Source: Rhizopus arrhizus (taxonomy: Eukaryota > Mucoromycota > Mucoromycetes > Mucorales > Rhizopodaceae). From it: a DNA stretch of 64,000 nt. The notes under the pieces were generated by a model. That model was given only the letters and a program-made list of their open reading frames with translations, was not told where the DNA came from and made no database searches. Shown here piece by piece: positions 48,488-58,852 of the stretch. The DNA is taken from positions 1,612,001 to 1,676,000 of the forward strand of contig JAKZZE010000010.1 of assembly GCA_024220505.1 (NCBI GenBank), in the 5' to 3' direction. Position numbers and translations under genes: made by a program. How positions within the stretch are numbered: position 1 is the stretch's first letter; every line of letters begins with the position of its first letter.

Positions 48488-49613
48488 TAATTGCTTCATT
48501 AAGTCTATTGGGCGAATATATGCATTATTGAACTATTGAAGTCACTCTTAAATCAATTACTACTTTCTTGAAGTTGCTAGCAAACTTTAGAATTCAAGTG
48601 CATTTATTCTAAGGTTTCACTTTATTGTTAATTAATTAATTACAACCCCTTATTCTAGTTTATTTCTTTCACCCTTCTTAAATGCAGATAGATATAGTTT
48701 AATAAAACCAATAAAAATAATCCAATATTTTATTGTTATACTTTAATTTCGTAATACAACTTAAAGCAATGAGTATCTTCAACAGTGATCTTTGTTGATT
48801 TAGACTCTAATTTTTATTGGATCACAAGACTTCAAAATCTTCCTCATCATTGTCTCCCGCTATTTCATACTCCTAGGCGGTCTCCCTTTTCCAAACTGGT
48901 ACAACGCCTACTCAAACTTCTGAACTAACATCATATTTATATATCACCATGTATATGGTCATTAGTTATTAATATTGTTGATATTATTAGAATGATTGAT
49001 GATCAACCTTTTACATGGAGGCCTGTTCCTTCACTTGATTGAGTTATTTACTTACAGAGATCTTTTCGTCTCCAACAGACCTGCTTTTTCTCATTACATC
49101 TTCCTTCCTTCTTCAATGCTCTCACAGCATGATCTTTTTTAAGGTAATTGCCGATTCTGTAAGGTTGAGAGTCATACACTTCATTAACTGTCTTCAAAGG
49201 TACTTCCATTCATTTGGAGCTACCATTGGCTGCGAATTAAAGACCAAGTACCATTTTAGCCTGGCTTGGTACAATAAAAGTTATCAATAAAAAAAAACTA
49301 ATTTATACTTTTATTCCATTTAAAAGATAGTACAACATGTAGGGAAGAAATTGCTTTTATTGACTTATTAACATCACACAGTTTATTTACAGAAAAAAGT
49401 TTGCTGACAAATTCACTAGAAAAAAAAAAAAAAAATTAATGAAACGCATGATGCAAAGAGAAATGCTGTTATGTTTGCTAGAAGTACGTGATCTCCCTTG
49501 GCAAACATAACCATGTCAATAGTTCCGCTACAAAGCTTGGATAAGTTAAACTTACCGGTCTCTTCACGTAATATACCAACATGTGCAAATTATCAAAGCC
49601 ATTGTTGAGGGAA
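48488..49613. other. Intergenic, no supported gene
   Basis: The frame at 49039-49290 is open for 83 codons, but I find no homology or gene structure that supports it. Confidence 0.45.
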
Positions 49614-49704
49614 GCAGCACTAGGCTTACTTAACACGAAACATGTTCAAAATGGCAGCACTAGGCTTACCTAACGTCTGGCCCTTTGGCACTAGGCTCGT
49701 TAAC
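49614..49704 (+). repeat. Three-copy short tandem repeat (GCACTAGGCT core)
   Basis: GCAGCACTAGGCTTAC(T/C)TAAC occurs at 49614-49634 and 49654-49674, with a third diverged copy GCACTAGGCTCGTTAACC at about 49688-49705. Spacing is 34-40 nt, within a locally GC-richer patch. Confidence 0.7.
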
Positions 49705-49808
49705 CAACCGCATCAAACATGGCCCTTCAACAATCGCTTCATTAAGTAATTAAAAAAGAATAATTACCTTTAATCTATACTTGTTTTTGAAAAAAAGGAA
49801 AAAAAAAG

Positions 49809-49836
49809 AAAAAAAAAAAAAAAAAAAAAAAAAAAA
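49809..49836. repeat. poly(A) tract
   Basis: A run of about 28 A within an A-rich stretch starting near 49791. Confidence 0.85.
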
Positions 49837-50220
49837 CATAAAAATACGTGTACGGATTTTTTAATTTAGTTTTCGGACTTTTTTTCTGCCCCTGACTTTC
49901 TCCGGTCCAGAAACGCATTCCCTTACTGACAAAGTCGGATTTTGGTCGGGAGTCGCCTTTGATTCCTTTTTGATTTTTAAAGCTTATTTTGTATTCAAAA
50001 GATGTTCCTTTTCATGGCGATTCTAATGGTATGCTTTTCGGTGTGGTTGGATAACTCTAACAGGCGTTATTAAAGAAAGCGTAAAAGAAAATAAGGGGAA
50101 AGTTTTTTTGTTTGTAAGGGGTGATGAGCCCGAATTCTATTAAATGTGCATAAAAGTCACACTAAGAATGTTTTTTGGATTTTCAAAATTTTGGAGTGAG
50201 GTATAAATATTACATGTCAA

Positions 50221-50480
50221 AGGTGATATGCGGAATGGCGAAAGCAGAATTGCCTTGACCAGAGACTTGTTCGTTCGCAAATTGAGCGATAAGCTTCTCG
50301 GCAGCAATCAAAGTGGGAGCAAAATAAGGGGAAAGGAAAATAATCAGCTTCACCGCATCGGGAATTGAATGGACACACGTCACAATTGGCCGACATATTT
50401 TTCTTACCTATTATTTTCTACCCTCACAGGATACATCAAGACGATCTCTGGACGCATTGTTCACCCAATGTGCCAGCACA
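50221..50480 (-). pseudogene. Possible gene fragment of unknown family
   Basis: The minus-strand frame gives VLAHWVNNASRDRLDVSCEG, then after a gap VTCVHSIPDAVKLIIFLSP and IAQFANEQVSGQGNSAFAIP, ending at a stop near 50216. It is locally GC-richer and reads like real protein, but no upstream exons or family could be identified. Confidence 0.3.
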
Positions 50481-50986
50481 CTAAACAGAAAAGAACACCA
50501 TAAAAATCAATATGAAGACGAATACTCAATTGATACATCATTTACTTTATTTATCAAAATCACCATAATCCTCTTTACAATTGTATATTTTCCCTGATTA
50601 CCTTATTTTAATATGCTATTCTAAAGTATCTATTGTTGTAAAGGAATAAACAAAGGCTTTCTTCCCGCTAAAATTAATTTTGGGTGCCGAGTATATTCTT
50701 TTTGCACGTTCAAGCAATTGAAGTCAAGAACTAGTGTTATTGTTAATCTTATTGTTATTGTACATTAATAGTCTCTTACAGTCTTCTATTAATTGGTTTC
50801 TGTTATCACTTCACCGTATAGCGAAACTAGACATAACATCCATGTTAGCAACTGTCATTACGATTAAACTTTTTTATTCTTATTATTATTTCGCAATAAC
50901 CCATATGAGCACATAATAATATGAATATTGGATTGCCCGGATCAAGTTCACTACCATTCCAGGTGCCATTTCTCCTAATTCCCTTA

Positions 50987-51086
50987 CACTGTTTCCAGAA
51001 ATTAAAGTCGCATTTTGTAAAGTTTTATAATACAATTTATATGTAATTGCGACAAGTCACGGCGACTTTAATTTCTGGAAATGGTG
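50987..51086 (+). mobile_element. ~100-bp MITE, copy 2 (TA-flanked)
   Basis: It begins CACTGTTTCCAGAAATTAAA and ends with the inverted form ATTTCTGGAAATGGTG, flanked by TA at 50985-50986 and 51087-51088. It is the reverse-orientation sibling of 48391-48485 and shares the interior AT-rich core and the GCGAC(T/A) words. Inner parts of the ends can pair as a hairpin. Confidence 0.8.
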
Positions 51087-51275
51087 TATGTGATCTTTTT
51101 TGTAGTGTGATTTTATTTTATTTTTTGCTTTCGTCATTTGAGGGGCCAAAATAAGGGAATGCATCAGGGCTATTCAATTTCTTCAACTGTGATTTTACAC
51201 CCAGCTAGAGCGGACTGTTTTTCGGACACAGCGTTCAAAAGTCTGTAGTCAATAAAATTTACTAACCTTTTAAAT

Positions 51276-51289
51276 AGTTTCTTTTTATG
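51276..51289 (+). repeat. 5' target-site duplication of the LINE
   Basis: AGTTTCTTTTTATG, repeated exactly at 56848-56861. The ATG in it is a copy of the PRP39 start codon. Confidence 0.9.
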
Positions 51290-51290
51290 C

Positions 51291-52799
51291 ATGGTTCTTT
51301 CGCTCAACAGTGCTAAGCCACCTGATAAAGGTGACCCACCAAATACCAATGCTCATCCACCAGCGAGCCCCACATCAGCTCCAAAAAAAACAACTGCGGT
51401 GTTATATTCTAAAGCACACCAACGTCCCGCTAAAACTCGAGAAAGCTTGATACACAGCAATTCCAACTTGACCACTTCATCTGCAATAAGTCCAGATCTT
51501 GCGGATTCCAATACACCACCGCCTTTAATCATTGAGACAGTCTATTGGGGTGTATCTCAAACACCCGGTAGCATCTTTTTTGATATTTCTTCTCGTAAAG
51601 AGATAGACCGAGCAATTTATAAATTAGCATTCTACCAGTTCCAAGATTATGTTGGGCTAGTTGTTCATAAGTCAGGCTCCAACCGCTACTTGGAAGTTAA
51701 CTTTGATAAGGATGAGTTTCGTACAGCCGCTTGTACTCATGGCCTTCAATTCGATGATGGGCGGGTTATCATACGCCCTGCACTTGCTTGTAGACCGGGC
51801 TCGATCATTCGACGGGTCACATTGCAACGTCTACCCTGGTTACGTCCACATAATTTGCAGGAAGGTTTAAGACACACCTTGTCCAACTATGGCTCTATCC
51901 GAGATGTTGGAATTGTCACCGATTCTGAAACTGGTGCTTTCCTTGGATCAGGTTACGCCGTGCTAGATTGCTCACCTGATCCCTCTCAACCTGACCCTTT
52001 CCTGGATTTGACCCATGTTATCCCCTGGGTTGACCCAGAAACAACATCGAATGAAGAAAATTCTATTTTTATTCATGCCTACTGGAAGGAAATGCCTACT
52101 TATTGTAAATATTGCCATGAACTTGGACACAGTGCTTCCAATTGTAAGCAAGCTCCAAGTAACAAGAGAGTTTGTTACTACTGTTTTAAACCTGGACATA
52201 TCCGCGTTCAATGCCCAGATAAGATTTCGCCTGCCAAAAGACTCCGAGGTTCGACTAAGAAGAAACCCACCATCGATCTTACGGAGCTTAATCTCAGTAA
52301 CTCATCCACAACGGATAAGATCTCAGAACAATCAGTTCAAGATAACGATCAGCCTGTTCTTGGGTCACTTAACCTTGATGAAAATGATGTTTCCCTACAG
52401 AGTACTCCCACCATCACGGCGGACATGAATGTAAATCCAGATGATTTGACTGAATTACAGAATTCTAACGATTCATCGCAACAATTGGTCGTGGATACGG
52501 GCGTCATTACTCCTTTGCCCGACAGTCAGCCCGAAATAAAATCAACAGACTCACCTGCGGCAGAACTCGATATCACTATGGATGACAATATCTCCCTTGA
52601 TGATGACGACAGAACCCAGTCTACTTGGGCAACATCCAATGTAGATATCAGCGCCTTGAATACGGTTGGAGAATTATCTCAAGCTCAGATAACAACAATA
52701 CCGGCTATACAAAAACGTTTGAAGAAAACAAAGACTCCGGCTATTGGAATACGAAAGAGTGAACGCTTAAAGCGGCCTCCTGCCATACTAGATTTATAA
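51291..52799 (+). CDS. LINE ORF1: nucleic-acid-binding protein with two CCHC zinc knuckles
   Basis: 502 residues. The N-terminus is Pro/Ser/Thr-rich. A central globular region (about 80-260) includes IETVYWGVSQTPGS and EGLRHTLSNYGSIRDVGIV, which could be an RRM-like fold. Two knuckles of the form C-x2-C-x4-H-x4-C follow (CKYCHELGHSASNC and CYYCFKPGHIRVQC, about 271-305), then a long acidic, Ser/Thr-rich tail. Family role: it binds element RNA as a chaperone in the ribonucleoprotein particle. The ATG at 51291 is the second ATG of the presumed transcript if transcription starts in the host promoter; the ATG at 51287 is in another frame and reaches a stop after nine codons. Confidence 0.88.
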   Translation: MVLSLNSAKPPDKGDPPNTNAHPPASPTSAPKKTTAVLYSKAHQRPAKTRESLIHSNSNLTTSSAISPDLADSNTPPPLIIETVYWGVSQTPGSIFFDISSRKEIDRAIYKLAFYQFQDYVGLVVHKSGSNRYLEVNFDKDEFRTAACTHGLQFDDGRVIIRPALACRPGSIIRRVTLQRLPWLRPHNLQEGLRHTLSNYGSIRDVGIVTDSETGAFLGSGYAVLDCSPDPSQPDPFLDLTHVIPWVDPETTSNEENSIFIHAYWKEMPTYCKYCHELGHSASNCKQAPSNKRVCYYCFKPGHIRVQCPDKISPAKRLRGSTKKKPTIDLTELNLSNSSTTDKISEQSVQDNDQPVLGSLNLDENDVSLQSTPTITADMNVNPDDLTELQNSNDSSQQLVVDTGVITPLPDSQPEIKSTDSPAAELDITMDDNISLDDDDRTQSTWATSNVDISALNTVGELSQAQITTIPAIQKRLKKTKTPAIGIRKSERLKRPPAILDL

Positions 52800-52803
52800 T
52801 TTT

Positions 52804-55800
52804 ATGATTAATAATAATATTAATAATAATCGCAAGGCTTTATCGTTACTCTCTTTGAATGGCAATAGTTTTTTCAAGGTTAGTAACCCATCTTCACGAC
52901 ATCAACTTATACGGTACATTCGTTCAAAATCACCTACTTTTGTTGCTCTTCAAGAGATCGATCAAAGTAGTGATTCATTTCAACATCAAAACATTTTACA
53001 CCAACAGTTTTGTTGTCAACAATCCCTGTGGACTGAATATTGCGGCCTCCTCTGCTTCGATCCTCAGTTCATTCTATCTCGAATTCCTCTTCCTGAGGAT
53101 TCACGCTGTATTCTTGCAAAAGTAACTCACATTGAAGGCTCTATGGATCCATTTCATATCCTTGTTATCTATGCTCCTGCATCGTCTTCCAAAACACGCG
53201 CAGAATTTTTTGATACTATTTTAACCTTTCGACAGTTAACACCTTACGACACACTTTCCTGCGTTGATCGTATGATTATAGCAGGGGATTTTAACTATGC
53301 GCTTCCATCTTCTTCGACACCTCGAATGTCGCGTCCTCCACAACATTGGCTTCATTTTTTACAATGTCATTTTCGAAATGTGATATCTGAACTACGTGGG
53401 CTAGATACACCTACATTTCGACGTGGTGATACAACTCACTCGGCTATCGATTTTATATACATATCGCTAGATTTATCCGTCCACTATGTCGATGCTGAGG
53501 TCGATTTCCTCAACCCTCAATGGACTGATCATGCACTTCTTGGGTTAACGTTTCACACGGATCTATCCACTATCTCAGGACCTGGTGTTTGGCGCGCTAA
53601 CCCAATTTATATCGCTAATAAGGATTTCATGAGACAATTTGATCGCATGCTGAAAAATCTTTACGATCATGAAATACACTTTTCATCGATGTCACCACAA
53701 GAATTATGGGATATTATCAAAGCGCGGATCAAGAAGTTTATCAAAGGTTATGGTCGCCAACGTGTAGACTGGAGAAAACAACAATTGATTACACTACAAC
53801 GTAAACGTCAACGTTTATTACGACAAGCGATACCCACTTCTATCCTGTCAATTCACTTGCCTCGAGTTGAACGCCAGATTCAAACCCTTCAGGAGGAAAC
53901 AGTTAAAAGCGCTATTTTGAAAGCAGAACGTACTTGGAGGGAACGCGGGGAAACTGATGCCGGATACCTCAAGAAATCTGCGTCAGCTCGACAAGCCCAA
54001 CGATCAGTCCCATTGCTGCGAAATCCCGCCACGGGCGACATCTGCTCTAATCAGGAGCAAATGTTGGAAGTAACACAACGCTTTTACGCCAATCTCTATG
54101 CGACCGAGCCTATATGCCTAGAATCAGTGGAACGAATGGTCTCCCATATTCCAGATACCTGTCGTCTCGATGAATCTGATGCCAATTTCCTAATGTCGCC
54201 TTTTGATATTGACGAAATTGTTGCGCAAGGATCTAGAGCCCCCAAGTCCAGTAGTCCCGGCCCTGACGGGCTTTCATATGCTTTTTTGAACTTGCTTTTT
54301 CAACAGCCCCAGTACACTGAACTCATCGTTCGAGTGTTTAATGACGCCTTATCCAAGAGCGTCTTTCCGCCTTCTTGGTCAGAAACCAACGTTTGTCTAT
54401 TGCCAAAAAAAGGAGATCTTACTTCCCTGAAAAACTGGCGTCCAATTACATTGATTAACTGTGATGCCAAAATCTTCACTCGTCTACTCAATACTCGGCT
54501 TGTTTCCATCATCTCTCCTCTAATATCACCTAATCAGAGTGGGTTTATGAAGGAAAGGTTTATTGCGGACAACGGTGCTTTGGCTCAAATTGCATGCGAA
54601 CAAGCATCAGCACGTCAATCTGATGAGGTCGGTTTGCTATGCGATCAGGAGAAAGCCTATGATCGAGTCCATCCTACCTATCTTCGAGCCATTTTAGCAC
54701 GCTTCGGATTCCCAGCGGGCTTTATTGACTCAATCTCCAGTCTCTTTTTTGGTACTTCTATGAAAGTCAATGTGAATGGCTATCTTACTCAACCGGTTCC
54801 TCTTGGTCGTGGTTTGCGGCAAGGCGATCCCATTAGTCCATTATTATTTAATTTGGTTATGGAACCTCTAGTTAAATCCATCATTCAATCTGATCGAATT
54901 CAAGGTTTCCTCCCACCAAATATTTCTCGTCCGTATCTCGATTCTTTTACGCTACATCCGCTAAAGGTCCTAGCTTATGCTGATGATCTGTTAATTTTTC
55001 TAAAAGATATCCATGATTTAGCTGAAGTACAACAACTTATCAGTTGCTACAATCGGGCTTCTAACGCCAAAATGAATTATGATAAGACGGTAGCTTTCTC
55101 GATCTCTGGTCGCCCACACCCTCATTGGTTGCCTGCACTACAATCTTACGGTATCTCGAAATGGCACGACCGAAATGATCCTGTTCCTTTGACATATCTA
55201 GGTTATCCCTTGATATTCTCAGCTTCTCAAGGAAAGTTTTTTCAAGAACGCCTTATTCAAACAATTAGTCGCGCTTGTGATATTCATAAACAACGTCAAC
55301 TGTCGGTGCGAGGTCGTGCAACGGTTCTTAATACTCTAATATTGTCGACGCTTTGGCACGTATTACGAGTTACTTGGATACCACAGCGCATCCTTGGTAA
55401 GATTAGCCAAATCTCCAAGGACTTCCTTATGTTTCGAATCTTTCCCCCTATCGCTTTTGATGTACTTCAATTGCCACTTCAAAAAGGCGGTCTGGGCATT
55501 CTCAATCCGTCTGTGCAACAACTGGCTCTGCAATTTAGATGGCTTACACCTCTTATACAGGAAGCAAGACCCTCATCGATAGTCTCTCAATGGCTTGGGG
55601 CACACATGATTAGCCTATCTACTGTACCAATCCCTGATCAACGATTCCCGTTCATCTTCCCGGCATTGCGTCGAGGTCTTCTCCACTCACGTCGACCAGG
55701 CATCTGCTCTATCCTATACCGTGCTTTTGACTCTTTATTCGGAAAAACTTTAACTGTGGACAAATTGAACGTCCCTCTGGACCAGTCCCCTCATTTATCG

Positions 55801-56712
55801 CCGACTTTTTGCTTATTCTTGCCTTTGTCTGCGGTGGTTTCGTGGTCCACACAAATTCATACTAAAGTACAAAATACTTTTGATTCTCTTCTTGTTCAAG
55901 ATGCTTTCTTCTATAATAATGGGCTTCTATGCTTGTCTCCTCGATCTTCCGACTCCCTTCCTATTGGTCGATATCGGATTCTGAAGCTTTTACGTTGGAT
56001 ACAATCGGGTGATGTTATTCTCCTACCTTTTTTCGCGCGCCTGTGCTTACCATTGACATCGAATTCTGATTTCCAATCATTTGGACAGCCATCTTTTGAT
56101 AACTTCTGCCGATCTCTGGTAGAACCCGCTATTGATCAACAAACTTTAATAATCCTGCCAAAATACTTCCGCAAGAAGCGTTTAGATACACTGGCTCATT
56201 CCATTTCTTCTTTTACAAACTCCTTGAGACCTGTCTCCTTCTGGAAACAGTTCTGGAATATGGACGTTCCTTTGGCTGTTCGCAACCCTTGGTATCGCCT
56301 CCTACACCAGAAACTACCAAGTGCAGCAGTCATTCATAAAATGATACCTGATCTTTGTGGATCTTCTTGCCGCCTATGTGCTTCTGTTGATGTTATGGAA
56401 GATCCTGAACATTTTCTTTTTTTATGCCCCAAGAAGCTCACCATCTGGCGTTTGATTTGGCGTCAGTTTTTTGGTGTTATGGACGTCGAGCTGTCCGCTA
56501 TTCGTAAAGCACTCTACAATCTGACCTTTCCTAGACAAAAACTTCGATTCATCCAAAATGACACTATTGTTGGTTGCACTTTTCTTGGGATATGGAAGGC
56601 ACATTGGCGACTTACATTCGATGATGTTCCTTTTGATTCCAATATTGTCCATAACCAAATTTTGCTCATGATTGCGTCAATGCGATCGAACGCACTGCAC
56701 TCACTGGTATAA
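52804..56712 (+). CDS. LINE ORF2: AP-like endonuclease plus reverse transcriptase
   Basis: 1302 residues starting four bases after the ORF1 stop. The N-terminal endonuclease/exonuclease/phosphatase domain (about 1-260) shows LSLNGNSFF, VALQEID, IIAGDFNYAL, SAIDFIYIS and QWTDHALLGL, the last holding the catalytic Asp-His pair. The reverse transcriptase (about 520-780) shows RPITLINCDAKIF, NQSGFMKERFIADN, DQEKAYDRV, GRGLRQGDPISPLLFNLV and the catalytic LAYADDLLIF (about 723-732). A C-terminal zinc-like motif follows: CRLC..HFLFLC. No stop or frameshift is seen, and all catalytic motifs are present. The clade is probably Tad/L1-like, which would need a phylogeny. Only four bases separate it from ORF1, which suggests translation by reinitiation. 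Confidence 0.95.
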   Translation: MINNNINNNRKALSLLSLNGNSFFKVSNPSSRHQLIRYIRSKSPTFVALQEIDQSSDSFQHQNILHQQFCCQQSLWTEYCGLLCFDPQFILSRIPLPEDSRCILAKVTHIEGSMDPFHILVIYAPASSSKTRAEFFDTILTFRQLTPYDTLSCVDRMIIAGDFNYALPSSSTPRMSRPPQHWLHFLQCHFRNVISELRGLDTPTFRRGDTTHSAIDFIYISLDLSVHYVDAEVDFLNPQWTDHALLGLTFHTDLSTISGPGVWRANPIYIANKDFMRQFDRMLKNLYDHEIHFSSMSPQELWDIIKARIKKFIKGYGRQRVDWRKQQLITLQRKRQRLLRQAIPTSILSIHLPRVERQIQTLQEETVKSAILKAERTWRERGETDAGYLKKSASARQAQRSVPLLRNPATGDICSNQEQMLEVTQRFYANLYATEPICLESVERMVSHIPDTCRLDESDANFLMSPFDIDEIVAQGSRAPKSSSPGPDGLSYAFLNLLFQQPQYTELIVRVFNDALSKSVFPPSWSETNVCLLPKKGDLTSLKNWRPITLINCDAKIFTRLLNTRLVSIISPLISPNQSGFMKERFIADNGALAQIACEQASARQSDEVGLLCDQEKAYDRVHPTYLRAILARFGFPAGFIDSISSLFFGTSMKVNVNGYLTQPVPLGRGLRQGDPISPLLFNLVMEPLVKSIIQSDRIQGFLPPNISRPYLDSFTLHPLKVLAYADDLLIFLKDIHDLAEVQQLISCYNRASNAKMNYDKTVAFSISGRPHPHWLPALQSYGISKWHDRNDPVPLTYLGYPLIFSASQGKFFQERLIQTISRACDIHKQRQLSVRGRATVLNTLILSTLWHVLRVTWIPQRILGKISQISKDFLMFRIFPPIAFDVLQLPLQKGGLGILNPSVQQLALQFRWLTPLIQEARPSSIVSQWLGAHMISLSTVPIPDQRFPFIFPALRRGLLHSRRPGICSILYRAFDSLFGKTLTVDKLNVPLDQSPHLSPTFCLFLPLSAVVSWSTQIHTKVQNTFDSLLVQDAFFYNNGLLCLSPRSSDSLPIGRYRILKLLRWIQSGDVILLPFFARLCLPLTSNSDFQSFGQPSFDNFCRSLVEPAIDQQTLIILPKYFRKKRLDTLAHSISSFTNSLRPVSFWKQFWNMDVPLAVRNPWYRLLHQKLPSAAVIHKMIPDLCGSSCRLCASVDVMEDPEHFLFLCPKKLTIWRLIWRQFFGVMDVELSAIRKALYNLTFPRQKLRFIQNDTIVGCTFLGIWKAHWRLTFDDVPFDSNIVHNQILLMIASMRSNALHSLV

Positions 56713-56847
56713 TACTCGCACATCTTCAAGTTGATTAATTTTCTTTTGTCTCTCTGAAGTCAAGAAGTTCACCGCTGTCTAACACGTGACTTTATTCATT
56801 TATTTATTTTAATAAAACTGGCTTTCTAGCCCCTACAAAAAAAAAAA

Positions 56848-56861
56848 AGTTTCTTTTTATG
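56848..56861 (+). repeat. 3' target-site duplication of the LINE
   Basis: Second copy of AGTTTCTTTTTATG. Its terminal ATG (56859-56861) is the retained PRP39 start codon. Confidence 0.9.
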
Positions 56862-58852
56862 TCTGGAAATACAGAATGGGAACGTCTTTGGCAAGTTGTT
56901 CGTACAACGCCTGATGACTTTATCTCATGGGAGCAGCTTGTTCGCATCGCTGAAGCTGCCGAGATTACACCTACAAGCCCTCCTGAAAATATCACGAATC
57001 TCGAACTTGTTTATGATCATTTCTTGGCCAAGTTTCCACTTTGCTTTGGATACTGGAAAAAATATGCTGACTGGGAAGGAATTGTACATGGCGACCAAGG
57101 GGCAGAAAGAGTAAAAAAAAAGTATTCCAATTCAGCGTCCTGAAGACTAAAGCTTTTTTGTATAATACTTAGACCTTTGAAAGAGGAGTAACCGCCATAC
57201 ATAATTCGATTGACCTTTGGAATCAGTATATTGACTTTAAAATGGCCAAATCAACAAACAACGAAGAAATCGAAAAGTAAAGAGGAAGAAAAAAAAAGAA
57301 AAAGAGCGAATGCTATCGAAAAAGATGTTGATTCTTTCTTACTTTAGTTTATTTGAGCGCGCCTCCTTATGCATTGGACATGATTTCTTGGCCCATCCAT
57401 TTTGGGATAAATACATTGACTTTATCGCCAATCAGCTAGCTGACGCTAAGAAATTACTCAAGCTGATGGACCGTATTGTTCTGATACCCATGCACCAATA
57501 TGCTCGTTATTATGAAAAATGGAGAGAAATGCGTGCGAATACAAAGCCATCCGAGGCAGTAGACGACCAGACATTGAAAACATTCTATGCAGAGATTCAA
57601 GAAGAAAAGGGAAATTTGACAAATGAAGCCCTTGAGATAGCCCTGAGAGAAAAGTTGGATGCACAAACAGCCAAAGTATATAAAGAAACTCAGGAAGGCA
57701 CCAACAAACGTTGGGTGTACGAAGCAGAGATCAAGCGCTCCTATTTCCACATCAGGCCCCTCGATCGGCTTCAACTTCAGAATTGGACTAAATACTTGGA
57801 TTTTGAGGAAGCAGCCAATGACACAGCTCGTATTAAGGCACTGTATGAAAGATGCCTTGTGCCATGTGTAAGAGAGCATGCTATAGAACACGGTATACAT
57901 GGTTTTCTAATTGATCATTTCTTTCAGGCACAATATGAAGAGTTTTGGCTTCGTTATGGACAATGGTTAATCAAAAACGACCTTGTTGCAGAAGCTCAAT
58001 CTGCTTATACGAGAGCAGCATATACATTTTTAAAAAGCGATAAAATTCATGTTAAACTTGCATTGGCACTGGTTCTTGAACAAGAAGAAAAAATAGACGA
58101 AGCAAGATCAACGTATACATCCATTTTGACAACAAGTAAGAAAGATTTCTATTACTGTTGACTGTTTACCAATTTACCTACATTTACCTGTAGTGCCTTC
58201 ACATATTGAGAGCATCACCCATTATATCTATTTTGAACGCAGACAGAATGTAGATTCATTTGAAAACATCATCCAACAATATATCAACTCAGACTACTTT
58301 GATCTATCTGCAAGAGTTCTCTTCACTATTCAATACATTAAGCATTTACAACAGGTTTGATATTATTAAGTAAGACGGCGCAAAACTAAATTATAACTTT
58401 AGATTGAAGAGGCAGATAAAGCAAGAAGTATCTATGAATACTATTCTGTAACATATAGCACAAGCAAGTATTTTTGGATGAATTATATCAATTTTGAACT
58501 AGGGTTTTACGACAAAGAAGCTAATACGCGTATTATAAAAGTCTTTGAAAAAGCAAGAAAATCTTTAACAACAGCAGAAGCGCAAAAAATCATTAATAAC
58601 CGTTATAGGGAATATTTGTTGGAACGGGGTAATAACGTTCAATTACTTAACAAAGTACCTTTCAATCCATCCACAGACCTTGTATCAGAAAAAACAGAGC
58701 AGAATCCTTTGAAGCGTCCACTTGTTGAAAATGATGATAATTCTTATTCAAAACAGGCACGTTATGACTCATACTCTACTTTTGGTCAGCAACAGCAACA
58801 GCAGCAGCAGCCTCAGGCCAATTATGCCACTAGTTATTATAACCAGCAGTAA
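56859..58852 (+). CDS. PRP39: Pre-mRNA processing factor 39 (U1 snRNP, HAT repeats)
   Basis: A U1 snRNP component that helps commit pre-mRNA to splicing. Six exons (56859-57110, 57173-57276, 57348-57867, 57928-58135, 58194-58354, 58403-58852) join in frame to 564 residues. HAT (half-a-TPR) repeats run through the protein: WERLWQVVRTTPDDFISWEQ, FGYWKKYADWE, LWNQYIDFK, FWDKYIDF, NWTKYLDFEEA, FWLRYGQWL, ITHYIYFE, and KYFWMNYINFELGFYDKEA. The tail is Gln-rich (Q9-type run). The N-terminal ATG sits in the target-site duplication of the upstream LINE, which separates it by 5.5 kb from its ancestral promoter and 5' UTR. The coding frame is intact, but expression may have changed. Confidence 0.9.

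Larger units (their letters stand above)
51290..56847 (+). mobile_element. Two-ORF non-LTR retrotransposon (LINE), structurally intact
   Basis: A 5.56-kb insertion with ORF1, ORF2, a 124-bp 3' UTR (56713-56836) and a terminal A run (about 56837-56848), bounded by identical 14-bp target-site duplications. Both ORFs are uninterrupted. The element starts one base before the ORF1 ATG, so it has no visible 5' UTR and may be slightly 5'-truncated. The codon composition is less AT-rich than the flanking DNA. Confidence 0.92.

Noticed and set aside
49039..49290. 83-codon plus-strand ORF
   Set aside because: No family features, no splice context and an AT-rich region; probably chance.
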